Assembly: GCF_002706795.1 (NCBI RefSeq)
Contig: NZ_CP017705.1
Span: forward strand, 1,740,001-1,804,000
DNA: 64,000 bases
DNA from: Brevibacillus laterosporus DSM 25
GTDB taxonomy: Bacteria; Bacillota; Bacilli; Brevibacillales; Brevibacillaceae
Reading direction: 5' to 3'
The number at the start of each line of letters is the position of its first letter. The stretch's first letter is position 1. Both the position numbers and the translations under genes were made by a program. Below the pieces are notes generated by a model. The model did not search any database. It was given only the letters and a program-made list of their open reading frames with translations, and was not told the origin of the DNA. Positions 18,836 to 29,026 of this stretch are shown piece after piece.

Positions 18836-19729
18836 TTACACCTTCAAGAATTTGCGAACGGAAAGCATACTTCCCCAAATACCAATAAAAGCACCAATTC
18901 CTATCAATAATAACCCTACTTGATAGGCAAACGGATCCATTGGCAATAAAGGAAGCATTGAGCTATACATGCTAGCGTGTATTTGTTGCAATAAATAGTA
19001 GTAGCCTACTGTAAGGATAGTAATAGGAATAATCGCTCCCATTACACCCATAAACAGACCTTCAATAAAGAAAGGCCAACGAATAAACCAGTTGGTTGCT
19101 CCTACTAATTTCATAATTTCAATTTCACGACGGCGTGCAACAATTGTTAGTTTAATGGTATTAGCAATCAGGAACATCGCCGTAAAAGCTAATCCAATAA
19201 TGAAGAAAATGCCTACATTACGCATAATATTGGTTGCGGTAAACAAATTGTTCACCGTTTCCGCCCCATAGTCGACATCTTCAATATGTTCCATCTCTTT
19301 GACCTGCTTAGCGACAAAATCTACATCTTCTGGTTCTTTAGTCTTAACTACCAATGCATCTGGTAGAGGATTCTCTTTCTCCAAGCCGTCCAAAAGCTTT
19401 CCGTTTTCACCTAGCTGCTCTCGCAAATCCTTTAATCCCTGAGCTTTCGGAACATAGGTAACGGTTTCTACAGCAGGTAATGCTTTCACTTGTTTTTGTA
19501 AATTCTCTGCTACTGCTTTATCGGAGGTAACATCCATAAAAACACGAATTTCAACCTGATTTTCAACCAATTTTGCCATGTGATTTACGTTTAATGCGAG
19601 TAGTAAGAATACACCTAAAATCAATAATGTAATGGTTACGGCACTGACTGAAGCAAAAGTCATCCAGCCATTCCGTCCCAAATTCTTTACACCTTCTCGC
19701 ACATGGCGTCCGTATGTACTAATCTTCAT
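18836..19729 (-). CDS. ftsX: FtsX, ABC-transporter-like permease of FtsEX
   Basis: 297 residues with four transmembrane segments: one near 25-50, then an extracellular domain (about 55-165), then three near 175-285. MTFASVSAVTITLLILGVFL and the conserved cytoplasmic VARRREIEIMKLVGATNWFI are typical. FtsX transmits ATP-driven changes from FtsE to cell-wall hydrolases. The frame runs upstream into ftsE, but the Met of MKISTYGRHV, nine bases after GAGGGG, is the family start and overlaps the end of ftsE by 11 bases. Confidence 0.96.
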   Translation of the reverse strand: MKISTYGRHVREGVKNLGRNGWMTFASVSAVTITLLILGVFLLLALNVNHMAKLVENQVEIRVFMDVTSDKAVAENLQKQVKALPAVETVTYVPKAQGLKDLREQLGENGKLLDGLEKENPLPDALVVKTKEPEDVDFVAKQVKEMEHIEDVDYGAETVNNLFTATNIMRNVGIFFIIGLAFTAMFLIANTIKLTIVARRREIEIMKLVGATNWFIRWPFFIEGLFMGVMGAIIPITILTVGYYYLLQQIHASMYSSMLPLLPMDPFAYQVGLLLIGIGAFIGIWGSMLSVRKFLKV

Positions 19730-20405
19730 AACCGTATTCCCCTCTCTGTTCATCGCGGGCAATTTCACCAGCTTCAATCGCGATGACACGACGGCGAATC
19801 GTATTAACAATCTCACGGTTATGTGTTGCCATTACAACGGTCGTTCCACGCTGATTGATTTCTTCAAACAAGCGCATAATATCCCATGAAGTTTCGGGAT
19901 CAAGGTTACCTGTAGGCTCGTCCGCAATAATGATACTTGGATTGTTAACGATAGCCCGCGCCAATGCGACACGTTGTTGCTCTCCACCCGATAACTCTCC
20001 TGGCAGCATTTTTGCTTTATGCTTTAATTTAACAAGATTAAGCACATCCAGAACACGAGGCTTTATGCTTTTCTGATTCGCCTCGATGACTTCCATTGCA
20101 AATGCAACATTTTCAAATACCGTTAAAGTTGGCAATAGTTTAAAATCCTGAAACACAACTCCGATACTTCGGCGTACATTCGGTATTTGTCTTTCCTTAA
20201 TACGACTAACATTAAAACTGTTTAAAAAGATTTGTCCTTTGGTTGGTCTCTCTTCACGATACATTAATTTAATAAAGGTTGATTTACCTGCACCACTCGG
20301 ACCTACAACATAGACAAATTCACCCTTATCAATCTTTACATTAATCCCCTTTAGCGCATTAGTGCCATTGGGATATGTTTTCCAGACATCATACATCTCG
20401 ATCAA
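19719..20405 (-). CDS. ftsE: FtsE, ATPase of FtsEX
   Basis: ABC ATPase with Walker A GPSGAGKSTF (about residue 36), signature LSGGEQQR (about 139) and Walker B IIIADEPTGN (about 159). A TTG start at 20405 gives MIEMYDVWKTYPNG and 228 residues, matching family length; AGGGTG lies eight bases upstream. The GTG three codons earlier has poor spacing. It drives FtsX in septal or lateral wall hydrolase control and overlaps ftsX, so the pair is coupled. Confidence 0.95.
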   Translation of the reverse strand: MIEMYDVWKTYPNGTNALKGINVKIDKGEFVYVVGPSGAGKSTFIKLMYREERPTKGQIFLNSFNVSRIKERQIPNVRRSIGVVFQDFKLLPTLTVFENVAFAMEVIEANQKSIKPRVLDVLNLVKLKHKAKMLPGELSGGEQQRVALARAIVNNPSIIIADEPTGNLDPETSWDIMRLFEEINQRGTTVVMATHNREIVNTIRRRVIAIEAGEIARDEQRGEYGYED

Positions 20406-20485
20406 AAGAATCACACCCTACTATCGCTTATGTTCTTGAAGCATCAGAAAAAGACAAAAAATACTAGCATCTGATCACTTTTTCT

Positions 20486-20494
20486 ATTATACCA
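20486..20494 (-). promoter_or_regulatory. Extended -10 promoter for ftsE
   Basis: The minus strand reads TGGTATAAT, an extended -10 (TGnTATAAT), about 80 bases before ftsE. No good -35 hexamer is seen at normal spacing, consistent with an extended -10 promoter. The remaining stretch up to argH (20495-20733) shows no gene or other clear signal. Confidence 0.55.
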
Positions 20495-20733
20495 CTGAGT
20501 TTCTGTGTTGTTATCCCCTAATTATCGCATTTCTTGTCGGCAAAATGGAAAAAAACAACATAAAATTGTGATCTTATACCCACTTTTTTATATTGACAAC
20601 TATTTTCTTACTTTTTTGACATAAGTTCTTATCCAAGTAAAACCTAGTTTCTAGCCCGTTTTTTAACGAAATGATCTTCAGGTATTTTCCCCATCTCATA
20701 GAATATTTTTTGTTGACTAGAGAATGTTCACAG

Positions 20734-20770
20734 CAAAGGGGACCAGCTTTGAACCAGCTGATCCCCTTTG
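20734..20770 (-). terminator. Stem-loop after argH
   Basis: 15-base inverted repeat starting CAAAGGGG (20734-20748 and 20756-20770; one G-T-type mismatch) with a seven-base loop, 29 bases after the argH stop. No T run follows on either strand, so it may act as an mRNA 3'-end stabiliser or a weak or factor-dependent terminator. Confidence 0.6.
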
Positions 20771-20798
20771 TCGCTACAGCATTACAGTCTATTTTCAC

Positions 20799-22247
20799 CT
20801 ATACAACAGGCGACTTAATATCCACCAAGGCCTCCACCATAACCTTTTGACTATGTGTTGCCACCCACGCTTTGTTTCCTTTTCCTTGCTGCTGGTAAAA
20901 TTGAATCTGCTGTTCAACCTGTTGTTTGGCCGTTCCACCTAGTACATTACGTGCATTCACGACCGCATTAATATCTAGTGCCTGGTACACATCCTGATCG
21001 ATAAGCGGGGAAAACCCATGGAATTCTTCTAAGGTAAGATCTAGCAAATATTTTTGACGTTCAATGCAGTACAGAACCGCTTTTCCCACGATTTCATGTG
21101 CCTGTCTGAACGGAATTTGTTTCGTTACTAGATAATCTGCCAAGTCCGTCGCATTAGAGAAATCCTGTGTGACTGCTTTTCGCATCTGCTCCGTTTTTAC
21201 CTGCATAGTAGAAATCATAGGCGTTAACAAAGCCAGTGCTCCATGTAACGTCTCCACTGTATCGAACATGCCCTCTTTATCCTCTTGCATGTCTTTGTTA
21301 TAGGCGAGCGGTAGTCCTTTTAGTACCGTTAGCATTCCGATTAGATTCCCGTAGACACGTCCAGTCTTTCCACGGACAAGCTCTGCTACATCAGGGTTCT
21401 TCTTTTGTGGCATGATGCTAGAACCAGTGCAAAACGCGTCGTCTAATTCAATAAAGGAAAATTCCTGACTGCTCCAAATAACTAGTTCTTCGCACAAGCG
21501 GGAGAGATGGGTCATTAATAAGGAAGCATTGGATAAAAACTCGATAATAAAATCTCGATCGCTCACTGCATCCATGCTATTTTGATAAATCCCGTCAAAC
21601 TGAAGCATAGAGGCAACGAACTGTCGATCAATCGGAAAAGTAGTCCCAGCAAGTGCTCCCGCTCCGAGAGGTAATGTATTTACCCTTTTAAATGAATCCT
21701 GCATCCGTTCCAAATCTCGTTGTAGCATAGATACGTATGCCATCAAATGATAGCCAAAAAGCACTGGCTGCGCCCGTTGTAAATGAGTATACCCAGGCAT
21801 AACGGTCTCCAAATGATTTTGGGCCTGATCTAATAATGCCTGTTGTAGGTACATGCTTAATTCAATAATTTCCATCAGTTTTTCACGTAGATATAAATGC
21901 ATATCTAGCGCCACCTGATCATTCCGGCTTCTACCTGTGTGGAGTTTACCACCTAAGGCTCCTATTTCTTCAATTAATAGTTTTTCAATATTCATATGAA
22001 TATCTTCATGCGCTATGTCAAATTGAACCTGCTTCTGCTCGATCTTTTCTTTTACCTTTTTCAAGCCAGCAATGATTTGACGTACCTCATCCATAGACAG
22101 AATGCCGCATTTTCCGAGCATGGCTACATGCGCCGAGCTACCCACAATATCCTGACGCCATAGTCTCTGGTCAAACGAAATAGAAGCTGTATATTCATCT
22201 ACGAGTTGATTGGTTGGTTTAGTAAAACGTCCTCCCCAAAGTTTCAT
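20799..22247 (-). CDS. argH: ArgH, argininosuccinate lyase
   Basis: 482-residue fumarase/aspartase-superfamily enzyme releasing arginine and fumarate from argininosuccinate. The catalytic flexible loop [20 protein letters not shown] is near residue 280. The [19 protein letters not shown] segment (about 105) and the TAGYTHLQ-equivalent [11 protein letters not shown] (about 155) are also present. The ATG overlaps the argG stop by four bases. Last gene of the arginine block. Confidence 0.97.
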   Translation of the reverse strand: MKLWGGRFTKPTNQLVDEYTASISFDQRLWRQDIVGSSAHVAMLGKCGILSMDEVRQIIAGLKKVKEKIEQKQVQFDIAHEDIHMNIEKLLIEEIGALGGKLHTGRSRNDQVALDMHLYLREKLMEIIELSMYLQQALLDQAQNHLETVMPGYTHLQRAQPVLFGYHLMAYVSMLQRDLERMQDSFKRVNTLPLGAGALAGTTFPIDRQFVASMLQFDGIYQNSMDAVSDRDFIIEFLSNASLLMTHLSRLCEELVIWSSQEFSFIELDDAFCTGSSIMPQKKNPDVAELVRGKTGRVYGNLIGMLTVLKGLPLAYNKDMQEDKEGMFDTVETLHGALALLTPMISTMQVKTEQMRKAVTQDFSNATDLADYLVTKQIPFRQAHEIVGKAVLYCIERQKYLLDLTLEEFHGFSPLIDQDVYQALDINAVVNARNVLGGTAKQQVEQQIQFYQQQGKGNKAWVATHSQKVMVEALVDIKSPVV

Positions 22248-23521
22248 GGCATGATCGCTTCCTTTGCTGTTTTACTTGTAGAAGGAGAAGCATCTGTAGC
22301 AAAGTTATTTTCAAGCTCGGCATTGTTTTCATCATTAATCTGCGAATATACCTTTGTAGGCAATCCCCACAATTTGATAAAGCCAAGTGCTGCTTTATGA
22401 TCAAATTGATCCCCAGAATTATAGGTAGCCAATTCATGACTATACAATGACGCATCTGATTTACGTCCGACGACAATAGCCTGACCCTTATGGAGCTTGA
22501 CACGAACAATACCTGTTACATTTGCCTGAGTCTCTTTAATGAAGGCCTGTAGGGCAGGACGAATTGGAGAATACCAGAGACCCTCGTAAATCACTTGAGC
22601 CATTTTTTGTTCCACGATTGGTTTAAATTGAGCGACTTCACGAGGTTGTGTCAGAAACTCCAGCTCCCGATGTGCTAGAATGAGTGTAGTAGCAGCTGGC
22701 GTCTCATATACTTCACGAGATTTTATACCTACTAAGCGATTTTCCACATGGTCAATCCGACCGACTCCATGCTTGCCTGCAATCTTATTTAAAGCCAGAA
22801 TTAGCTCAGCTAACGTCATTGCTTCCCCATTTAAAGCAGTCGGAACACCTTTTGTAAAACTGATCTCAATCTCTTCCGCTTGATCTGGAGCATCGTCAAT
22901 CGAGGCAGTTAATTCATAAGCTCCTTCAGGTGGTGCAGCCCACGGGTCTTCTAGAACGCCGCACTCGCAGCTTCTTCCCCAAAGATTCTGGTCGATTGAA
23001 TATGGGTTATCTAGATTGATCGGGATGGGAATATTATTTTTCTTGGCATACTCGATCTCTTCATCACGTGTCCAACCCCACTCACGAACTGGCGCAACAA
23101 TTTGAATATTTGGATGTAGGGCGGTAAATGAAATATCAAAGCGCACCTGATCGTTTCCTTTACCAGTGCATCCATGAGCAACAGCTACTGCTCCCTCCTG
23201 ATTCGCGATCTCAATCAAAATTTTAGAAATCAAGTAACGAGACAGCGCTGATACCAAAGGATATTTTCCTTCGTACATGGCATTAGCTTGTAAAGCTGGT
23301 AAAACATATTCATTCGCAAAGGCTTCCTTCGCGTCTACTACGATGGATTTATATGCACCAACTTGCATCGCTTTTTTTTGGACAAACTCCAAATCCTTTC
23401 CTTCCCCCACATCAAGGGCTACCGCGATTACGTCATAGCTATAAGTATCTTGCAACCATTTTATTGCTACAGAAGTATCTAAACCACCAGAATACGCTAA
23501 AACAATTTTATCTTTTGCCAT
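22244..23521 (-). CDS. argG: ArgG, argininosuccinate synthase
   Basis: ATP-pyrophosphatase condensing citrulline and aspartate. The P-loop-like [15 protein letters not shown] is at residues 9-23; [13 protein letters not shown] (about 115) and the LWGRSCECG region (about 178) are conserved. At 425 residues it is about 20 longer than usual; the extra is a C-terminal Asn/Ser/Thr/Ala-rich tail after VYSQIND. It directly precedes argH with an ATGA-type overlap. Confidence 0.97.
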   Translation of the reverse strand: MAKDKIVLAYSGGLDTSVAIKWLQDTYSYDVIAVALDVGEGKDLEFVQKKAMQVGAYKSIVVDAKEAFANEYVLPALQANAMYEGKYPLVSALSRYLISKILIEIANQEGAVAVAHGCTGKGNDQVRFDISFTALHPNIQIVAPVREWGWTRDEEIEYAKKNNIPIPINLDNPYSIDQNLWGRSCECGVLEDPWAAPPEGAYELTASIDDAPDQAEEIEISFTKGVPTALNGEAMTLAELILALNKIAGKHGVGRIDHVENRLVGIKSREVYETPAATTLILAHRELEFLTQPREVAQFKPIVEQKMAQVIYEGLWYSPIRPALQAFIKETQANVTGIVRVKLHKGQAIVVGRKSDASLYSHELATYNSGDQFDHKAALGFIKLWGLPTKVYSQINDENNAELENNFATDASPSTSKTAKEAIMP

Positions 23522-23556
23522 TGTTGTCTCTCCATTTCGTAGTGTTTTTCTGGGTA

Positions 23557-23584
23557 ATTATACATATTGTACTATAAAATTACA
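23557..23584 (-). promoter_or_regulatory. Possible internal promoter for argGH
   Basis: In the 89-base gap between argF and argG the minus strand carries TATAAT (23557-23562) and TGTAAT (23579-23584) 16 bases apart. No terminator precedes it, so argGH could also be read from upstream. No convincing ArgR box was found here. Confidence 0.4.
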
Positions 23585-23610
23585 TTATTTCCATATCGTT
23601 CACAAGGAAT

Positions 23611-24582
23611 TTACATTACAGAAGCTAGCAATGCTTTTTGTGCATGGAGACGATTTTCTGCTTCCTCAAACACCACAGAATGAGGTCCATCAATAATCTC
23701 TGCTGTCACCTCTTCACCACGGTGCACAGGCAGACAATGCATAAAGATATAAGATGAGTCAGCTCTTGCCACCAGTTTTTTATTTACTTGATAGGAAGCA
23801 AAATCTTTTAAACGTTGCTCATTCTCTTCTTCAAAGCCCATGCTGGTCCATACATCCGTGTAAATAACGTCTGCTTGATCAACAGCTTCATACACATCAT
23901 GGGTCATCATAAATTTCCCACCATATTGCGTAGCATATTCCTCTACCTTTTCAACAATAGCTTTCTGCATCTCATATCCTGGAGGTGTAGCGACACGTAC
24001 ATCTAATCCGAGGATAACCGCCCCTAAGACAAGTGAATTCGCCACATTATTGCCGTCTCCAATGAAGGCTAGCTTAATTCCCTGCAATTTACCCTTGTGT
24101 TCTTGTATAGTTAAAAGGTCAGCTAAAGCCTGACAAGGATGATATAAATCAGTTAGCCCATTAATAACAGGTACACTAGCGTGCTTTGCTAGTTCTACCA
24201 CATCTTCGTGTGCATGAGTCCGAATCATAATTCCATCTACATAACTAGACAAAATTTTAGCTGTATCTGAAATTGTTTCACCACGACCTAGCTGTAGATC
24301 TTTATCAGTCAAAAACAGACTACTTCCCCCTAATTGATACATACCAACCTCAAAAGAAACACGAGTACGGGTGGAGGATTTAGTAAAAATCATCGCTAAC
24401 GTTTTCCCAGCTAATGGCTGATAGGCCTTACCGCTTTTTTGCATCGATTTTATTTGACTAGCATAATGCAGTAGTCCGAGTACCTCTTCCTTATTCCACT
24501 CATCAATCTGTAGCGTACTTTTTCCTCTATAGCGAGAGGGTTGAATGTCTGCATAGAGATCCAAGGTCTTCACAGGCTTCAT
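23611..24582 (-). CDS. argF: ArgF, ornithine carbamoyltransferase
   Basis: Carbamoyl phosphate plus ornithine to citrulline. The carbamoyl-phosphate loop FTKSSTRTRVSFEVG (about residue 68) and the ornithine/active-site HCLPVHRGEEV (about 283) are intact. The longest frame starts inside carB; the Met of MKPVKTLDLY, ten bases after AAGGAG, is the best start and gives 323 residues. It still overlaps the carB end by 56 bases, longer than a usual coupling overlap. Its substrate is made by the adjacent CarAB. Confidence 0.94.
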   Translation of the reverse strand: MKPVKTLDLYADIQPSRYRGKSTLQIDEWNKEEVLGLLHYASQIKSMQKSGKAYQPLAGKTLAMIFTKSSTRTRVSFEVGMYQLGGSSLFLTDKDLQLGRGETISDTAKILSSYVDGIMIRTHAHEDVVELAKHASVPVINGLTDLYHPCQALADLLTIQEHKGKLQGIKLAFIGDGNNVANSLVLGAVILGLDVRVATPPGYEMQKAIVEKVEEYATQYGGKFMMTHDVYEAVDQADVIYTDVWTSMGFEEENEQRLKDFASYQVNKKLVARADSSYIFMHCLPVHRGEEVTAEIIDGPHSVVFEEAENRLHAQKALLASVM

Positions 24583-27500
24583 TACTTTCGCTCTCCTTTT
24601 CTTGGTTGATTTGTAGGTAGGCCGCAAACGTCTCGACAACAGTGAACAACGTAATGCCATGTTGAACAGATAAGCTACGCAATTGAAATCCTTTACGTTC
24701 TGCCTGATTTCCTTTTGTAGCGGTTATTAAGGAGGTTTGAATTGCTCCTGCTTTCACCAATGCCATATAATCAGGTAATCCCCTACATATTTGTGCAATT
24801 TCAATGCCATTCTGAATCAAAAAATGAGCCGTCCCTTCTGTTGCATACAGGCGAATACCCAATTCGTTTTGTTCCTGGAGATAAGGTAGTACGCTTGCTT
24901 TGTCAGCATCGTTTAGCGAAAGAAATAGACCATCTCCACTAGCTAGTCGTTTATTCGTATGTTGCTTGTAGGTAAAGGCCTTACTTAATGCTTCCTTTAC
25001 TGTTCTACCAAGACCCAGAATTTCACCTGTGGATTTCATTTCAGGTCCAAGTAAAGGATCAACTCCCACTAGCTTAGTTGAGGAAAACACAGGAGCTTTT
25101 ACAACAAAAAAATCAATGTCTTGTGAAAGTCCAAGCCCATAGCCCATCTCCGCCAAGCGTTCCCCCAGAGAGGCTCGCACAGCCAATTCCACCATCGGAA
25201 TATTGGTCACTTTACTCGTAATCGGCACTGTTCGTGAAGCACGCGGATTTACTTCTAATACATAGACATTTGAATCTTTTAGTACGAATTGAATATTAAT
25301 GAAACCGATCGCTTGCATTTCCTTCGCGATCTTCTTGGTATAGTGAACTATCAGCCGCTTCTGTTGATCTGTGAGATTCTGGGCAGGAAACAATGCAATA
25401 CTATCTCCTGAATGTATCCCTGCTTTCTCAACATGTTCAAAAATTCCGGGAATTAATACATCATAGCCATCGGATATCGCATCTAGTTCCACTTCCATAC
25501 CCGCTATAAATTGATCGATCAACAAAGGGAAGCAACTGGTATCAACTTGTTCATCAATCCAGTCTTGCATGGCTGTACGTAGCTCGCTCTCATCATGCAC
25601 GACCGTCATTCCCTGGCCTCCAATGACGTAGGATGGACGTAGCAGTACAGGATAGCCGATGCTAGTAGCAACATGAATCGCCTCTTCTGTGGAATAGACT
25701 CCCCTTCCTGGTATGTGGGGAATATTTAGCTTTTGGAGCAACTGATAAAAAAGCTCTCGATCCTCAACTCGCTTCATTTGCTCTAAAGCTGTTCCTAAGA
25801 CTGTCAGTCCCGCTTCTTCTATAGCACTTGCCAAATTAATCGCGGTCTGCCCACCGAATTGGACGAGTACTCCAGCTACTTCTTCTTGCTTAGCTACATG
25901 TAACACATCTTCTATATGCAAAGGCTCAAAATAAAGATGGTCAGCCGTCTCGTAATCGGTACTCACTGTCTCTGGGTTATTGTTAACCACGATGGCTTTC
26001 AGCTTCTGTTTTTGCAAAGCTTTAGCTGCATGGACGGAACAATAATCAAATTCAATCCCCTGCCCAATACGAATGGGGCCTGAGCCTAGTACCAATATTT
26101 TTTTCGCGGATAACGATACTACCTCATTCTTGCCTTGCCATGTGGAATAATAATAGGCTGTCTTTGCATCAAACTCTCCCGCACACGTATCGACCATGTT
26201 ATAGACCGGCATGAGACCCCATTGCTGTCGTTTTTTCCAGATTTCACTTACGGGGACCTTCATGATCCAAGCGATTGTCTGATCCGTAAATCCAATTTCC
26301 TTACACATACTCAGCTCTTCCATGCTTAATGTGTCTAAGCATGATGTTTCCAACCTTTTCTCCCACTGGATAATGGACTCGATATGATTTAAGTAGAAAG
26401 GGTCAATTTCTGTTTTCTCGTGAAGCTTTTGTAAACTCATACCACGTCGTAGCGCTTCTGCTACAGCAAATAGACGAATATCAGTAGCAATATCTAACAC
26501 TTTCTCCAATTCCTCTGTGGATAGAGACGCTATATCCTTTCGGTAGAGATAATGACAACCAATCTCTAAAGAGCGGAGAGCTTTTAACAAAGCCGCTTCA
26601 AAAGTTCGAGCGATAGCCATCACCTCGCCGGTTGCTTTCATTTGTGTTCCTAGCTTGCGATCAGCTAATGGAAATTTATCAAAGGGCCAACGTGGAATTT
26701 TGACCACTACATAATCCAGTGCTGGTTCAAAGCTAGCATAGGTATAACCGGTGATAGGATTGAGTACCTCGTCCAGGTGATAACCCAATGCTAATTTTGC
26801 GGCAATCCTTGCGATCGGATAGCCTGTGGCTTTTGAAGCTAAGGCAGAGGAACGACTGACCCGCGGATTTACTTCAATTAGATAATAACGATCTGAATAT
26901 GGATCTAATGCAAATTGAATATTACAACCACCCACTACACCTAACGCCCGAATTACCTTAGTAGAAACACTACGCAGCATTTGATATTGACGATCTGTTA
27001 ATGTTTGAGAAGGTGCTACAACGATACTATCTCCCGTATGAACACCAACAGGGTCCATATTTTCCATATTACAAACGATAATGCAGGTATCGTTTGCATC
27101 TCGCATGACCTCATATTCAATCTCTTTCCAGCCTTTTACGCTCCGTTCCACTAACACCTGCTGAATCGGACTTGCCGCTAGTCCTTGTTCAGCGATCTGT
27201 TCGAGAGCCTGTTGATCAGGAGCAATTCCTCCCCCAGCTCCTCCGAGTGTATATGCTGGACGAACAATCACGGGATAACCAATCTGATTAGCAAATTGTA
27301 GAGCCTCCTGTACAGTACTTACTGTTATGCTTTCAGGAACAGGTTCATTAATGTGATTCATCATCCGTTTAAATAACTCGCGGTCTTCACCATTCTGTAT
27401 AGCAGTCAAGGGAGTCCCAAGCAAAGCTACCCCATAACGCTCTAATACACCTGACTCAGCTAATTCCACTGCCAAATTGAGTCCTGTCTGACCGCCTAGT

Positions 27501-27766
27501 GTTGGTAGCAATCCATCTGGTTGTTCCTTTTGAATAATTTTTGTTATAGAAGCCACAGTTAACGGTTCCAGATACACCTTATCTGCGACCTGTGCGTCGG
27601 TCATGATAGTAGCTGGATTGTTATTTACCAACACAACTTCTACGCCTTCCTCTTTTAGTGAAAGACAAGCTTGTGCCCCAGAGTAATCAAACTCCGCTGC
27701 CTGCCCAATCACAATCGGACCCGAACCGATTACCAGCACTTTATGAATGTGTTGTTGTTTAGGCAT
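24527..27766 (-). CDS. carB: CarB, carbamoyl-phosphate synthase large subunit
   Basis: 1079 residues with two ATP-grasp halves, each preceded by a biotin-carboxylase-like N-domain (VLVIGSGPIVIGQAAEFDYS near residue 10 and VLGSGPIRIGQGIEFDYC near 560). The C-terminal MGS-like regulatory domain (about 930-1050) is shorter and divergent. Being inside the arginine operon it is likely the arginine-specific isozyme. The last 18 residues (Cys/Arg/Ser-rich) are encoded where argF starts and look like read-on sequence rather than a domain. The ATG overlaps carA by eight bases. Confidence 0.97.
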   Translation of the reverse strand: MPKQQHIHKVLVIGSGPIVIGQAAEFDYSGAQACLSLKEEGVEVVLVNNNPATIMTDAQVADKVYLEPLTVASITKIIQKEQPDGLLPTLGGQTGLNLAVELAESGVLERYGVALLGTPLTAIQNGEDRELFKRMMNHINEPVPESITVSTVQEALQFANQIGYPVIVRPAYTLGGAGGGIAPDQQALEQIAEQGLAASPIQQVLVERSVKGWKEIEYEVMRDANDTCIIVCNMENMDPVGVHTGDSIVVAPSQTLTDRQYQMLRSVSTKVIRALGVVGGCNIQFALDPYSDRYYLIEVNPRVSRSSALASKATGYPIARIAAKLALGYHLDEVLNPITGYTYASFEPALDYVVVKIPRWPFDKFPLADRKLGTQMKATGEVMAIARTFEAALLKALRSLEIGCHYLYRKDIASLSTEELEKVLDIATDIRLFAVAEALRRGMSLQKLHEKTEIDPFYLNHIESIIQWEKRLETSCLDTLSMEELSMCKEIGFTDQTIAWIMKVPVSEIWKKRQQWGLMPVYNMVDTCAGEFDAKTAYYYSTWQGKNEVVSLSAKKILVLGSGPIRIGQGIEFDYCSVHAAKALQKQKLKAIVVNNNPETVSTDYETADHLYFEPLHIEDVLHVAKQEEVAGVLVQFGGQTAINLASAIEEAGLTVLGTALEQMKRVEDRELFYQLLQKLNIPHIPGRGVYSTEEAIHVATSIGYPVLLRPSYVIGGQGMTVVHDESELRTAMQDWIDEQVDTSCFPLLIDQFIAGMEVELDAISDGYDVLIPGIFEHVEKAGIHSGDSIALFPAQNLTDQQKRLIVHYTKKIAKEMQAIGFINIQFVLKDSNVYVLEVNPRASRTVPITSKVTNIPMVELAVRASLGERLAEMGYGLGLSQDIDFFVVKAPVFSSTKLVGVDPLLGPEMKSTGEILGLGRTVKEALSKAFTYKQHTNKRLASGDGLFLSLNDADKASVLPYLQEQNELGIRLYATEGTAHFLIQNGIEIAQICRGLPDYMALVKAGAIQTSLITATKGNQAERKGFQLRSLSVQHGITLFTVVETFAAYLQINQEKESESNEACEDLGSLCRHSTLSL

Positions 27767-28865
27767 AATGCTTCGCTCCTATCATTTGTACGGACTCCAA
27801 GAAGGTCACAATAATATGTGAGGTATCATCCGGTCCCGGATGTGCTTCTGGATGGAATTGAACGCTCATAATCGGCAAACAAGTATGTCGGATACCTTCC
27901 ACACTGCCATCATTTACATTTCGGTAGGTGACCACTACGTTTTGTTTATCTAATCCCTCTTCCTTCACCACATAGCTATGATTCTGAGAAGTCATATATA
28001 CTTTTCCAGTGACTAGCTCTTTTACAGGATGATTGCTTCCACGATGCCCAAAGGGAAGCCGCTCTGTCTGTCCCCCAAACATCAACGACAGCACTTGATG
28101 CCCCAAGCAAATTCCTAATGTCGGAAATGCTTCCGCCAATGTACGCCATTGCGGACAATATTTTCGTAATTGCTCAGGGTTGCCAGGCCCATTGGAGAAG
28201 ACGATGCCATCTGGCTGCATAGCTCTAATCTCTTCCATGCGCGTCTGATAAGGTACGACCGTTACCTTGCATCCAAGCTTTAATAGAGATTGCAAAATCG
28301 AGTGCTTCATGCCCAAATCAATAACAACAATATGCTCGCCTTCTCCTCGATAGGTGATTGAGCGGGTTCTGGAAACATGCTCTACAAAGATTCGTTCCTC
28401 ATGACGAAGCTTGTGCAAAGCGATCTCCTCTGCTGTCATAGGCTGATCAGCTAGCACACCATAAAGCAGACCACCCTGCCGTACCTTTTGTGTAATAGAC
28501 CGCGTGTCTACTCCGGCTAATATAGGGAAGCCAAACTGCTTTGCAGCAGTATCTAAAGATATCTGGGAACGAAAATGGCTAGGTTTTTGACAAAGCTGAC
28601 TGACAACCATGCCAGATATAGCAGGCTGAGTAGACTCATAATCGGTTTCATTAACACCATAATTACCAATCAATGGATAGGTGAAGGTGACGATCTGACC
28701 ATAAAAGGAAGGATCGCTCATCACCTCCTGATATCCAGTCATTCCTGTATGAAAAACCACCTCGCCGTATGAAGCAAGTGGAGCTCCGTAAAGCTTACCT
28801 GTATATACTTCTCCGCTCTCTAACGTAAGAAACCCTATATTTTTGCTTTGTAAATACTTATCCAC
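27759..28865 (-). CDS. carA: CarA, carbamoyl-phosphate synthase small (glutaminase) subunit
   Basis: 368-residue class I glutamine amidotransferase delivering ammonia to CarB. The N-terminal CarA domain has FHTGMTGYQEVMSDPSFYGQ; the nucleophile is in GICLGHQVLSLMFGG and the His/Glu in QFHPEAHPGP. The GTG start lies nine bases after AGGAG. Its own promoter and an ArgR-type box lie directly upstream, so carAB(-argF...) can be transcribed separately from argCBD. Confidence 0.96.
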   Translation of the reverse strand: MDKYLQSKNIGFLTLESGEVYTGKLYGAPLASYGEVVFHTGMTGYQEVMSDPSFYGQIVTFTYPLIGNYGVNETDYESTQPAISGMVVSQLCQKPSHFRSQISLDTAAKQFGFPILAGVDTRSITQKVRQGGLLYGVLADQPMTAEEIALHKLRHEERIFVEHVSRTRSITYRGEGEHIVVIDLGMKHSILQSLLKLGCKVTVVPYQTRMEEIRAMQPDGIVFSNGPGNPEQLRKYCPQWRTLAEAFPTLGICLGHQVLSLMFGGQTERLPFGHRGSNHPVKELVTGKVYMTSQNHSYVVKEEGLDKQNVVVTYRNVNDGSVEGIRHTCLPIMSVQFHPEAHPGPDDTSHIIVTFLESVQMIGAKHYA

Positions 28866-28909
28866 CCCAGCCAGCTCCTATCCTAAGAAAATTCCCAACA
28901 ATCCCTCTT

Positions 28910-28927
28910 AATGAATATATATTCGTT
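28910..28927 (-). promoter_or_regulatory. ArgR-type box upstream of carA
   Basis: AATGAATATATATTCGTT is a near-palindrome that fits most fixed positions of the ARG-box consensus TNTGNATWWWWATNCANA (the core TGAAT-ATAT-ATTCG is good, the outer bases are not). It lies just downstream of the carA -10, where a bound hexamer would block initiation. Confidence 0.6.
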
Positions 28928-28938
28928 ATTTTTGTATA

Positions 28939-28967
28939 ATAATACATTCACTCCAAAAAAAATGCAA
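28939..28967 (-). promoter_or_regulatory. carA promoter
   Basis: Minus-strand TTGCAT (28962-28967) and TATTAT (28939-28944) with a 17-base spacer. The -35 falls inside the 3' arm and T run of the terminator at 28955-29000, so the two elements share DNA. Confidence 0.7.
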
Positions 28968-29000
28968 TGATTTTTCTGAATTAATTCAAAAATCATTGCA
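28955..29000 (-). terminator. Terminator after argD
   Basis: Perfect 13-base stem TGCAATGATTTTT (28963-28975) / AAAAATCATTGCA (28988-29000), followed on the minus strand by eight T (28955-28962). It divides argCBD from carAB-argFGH. The stem is A+T-rich, so it may be partly permissive. Confidence 0.8.
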
Positions 29001-29026
29001 ATGATTGCTTCTGATATGTGGTTGTA

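Noticed and set aside
20574-20798. 74-codon frame between argH and ftsE
   Set aside because: It overlaps the post-argH stem-loop, lacks a ribosome site and shows no recognisable protein character.
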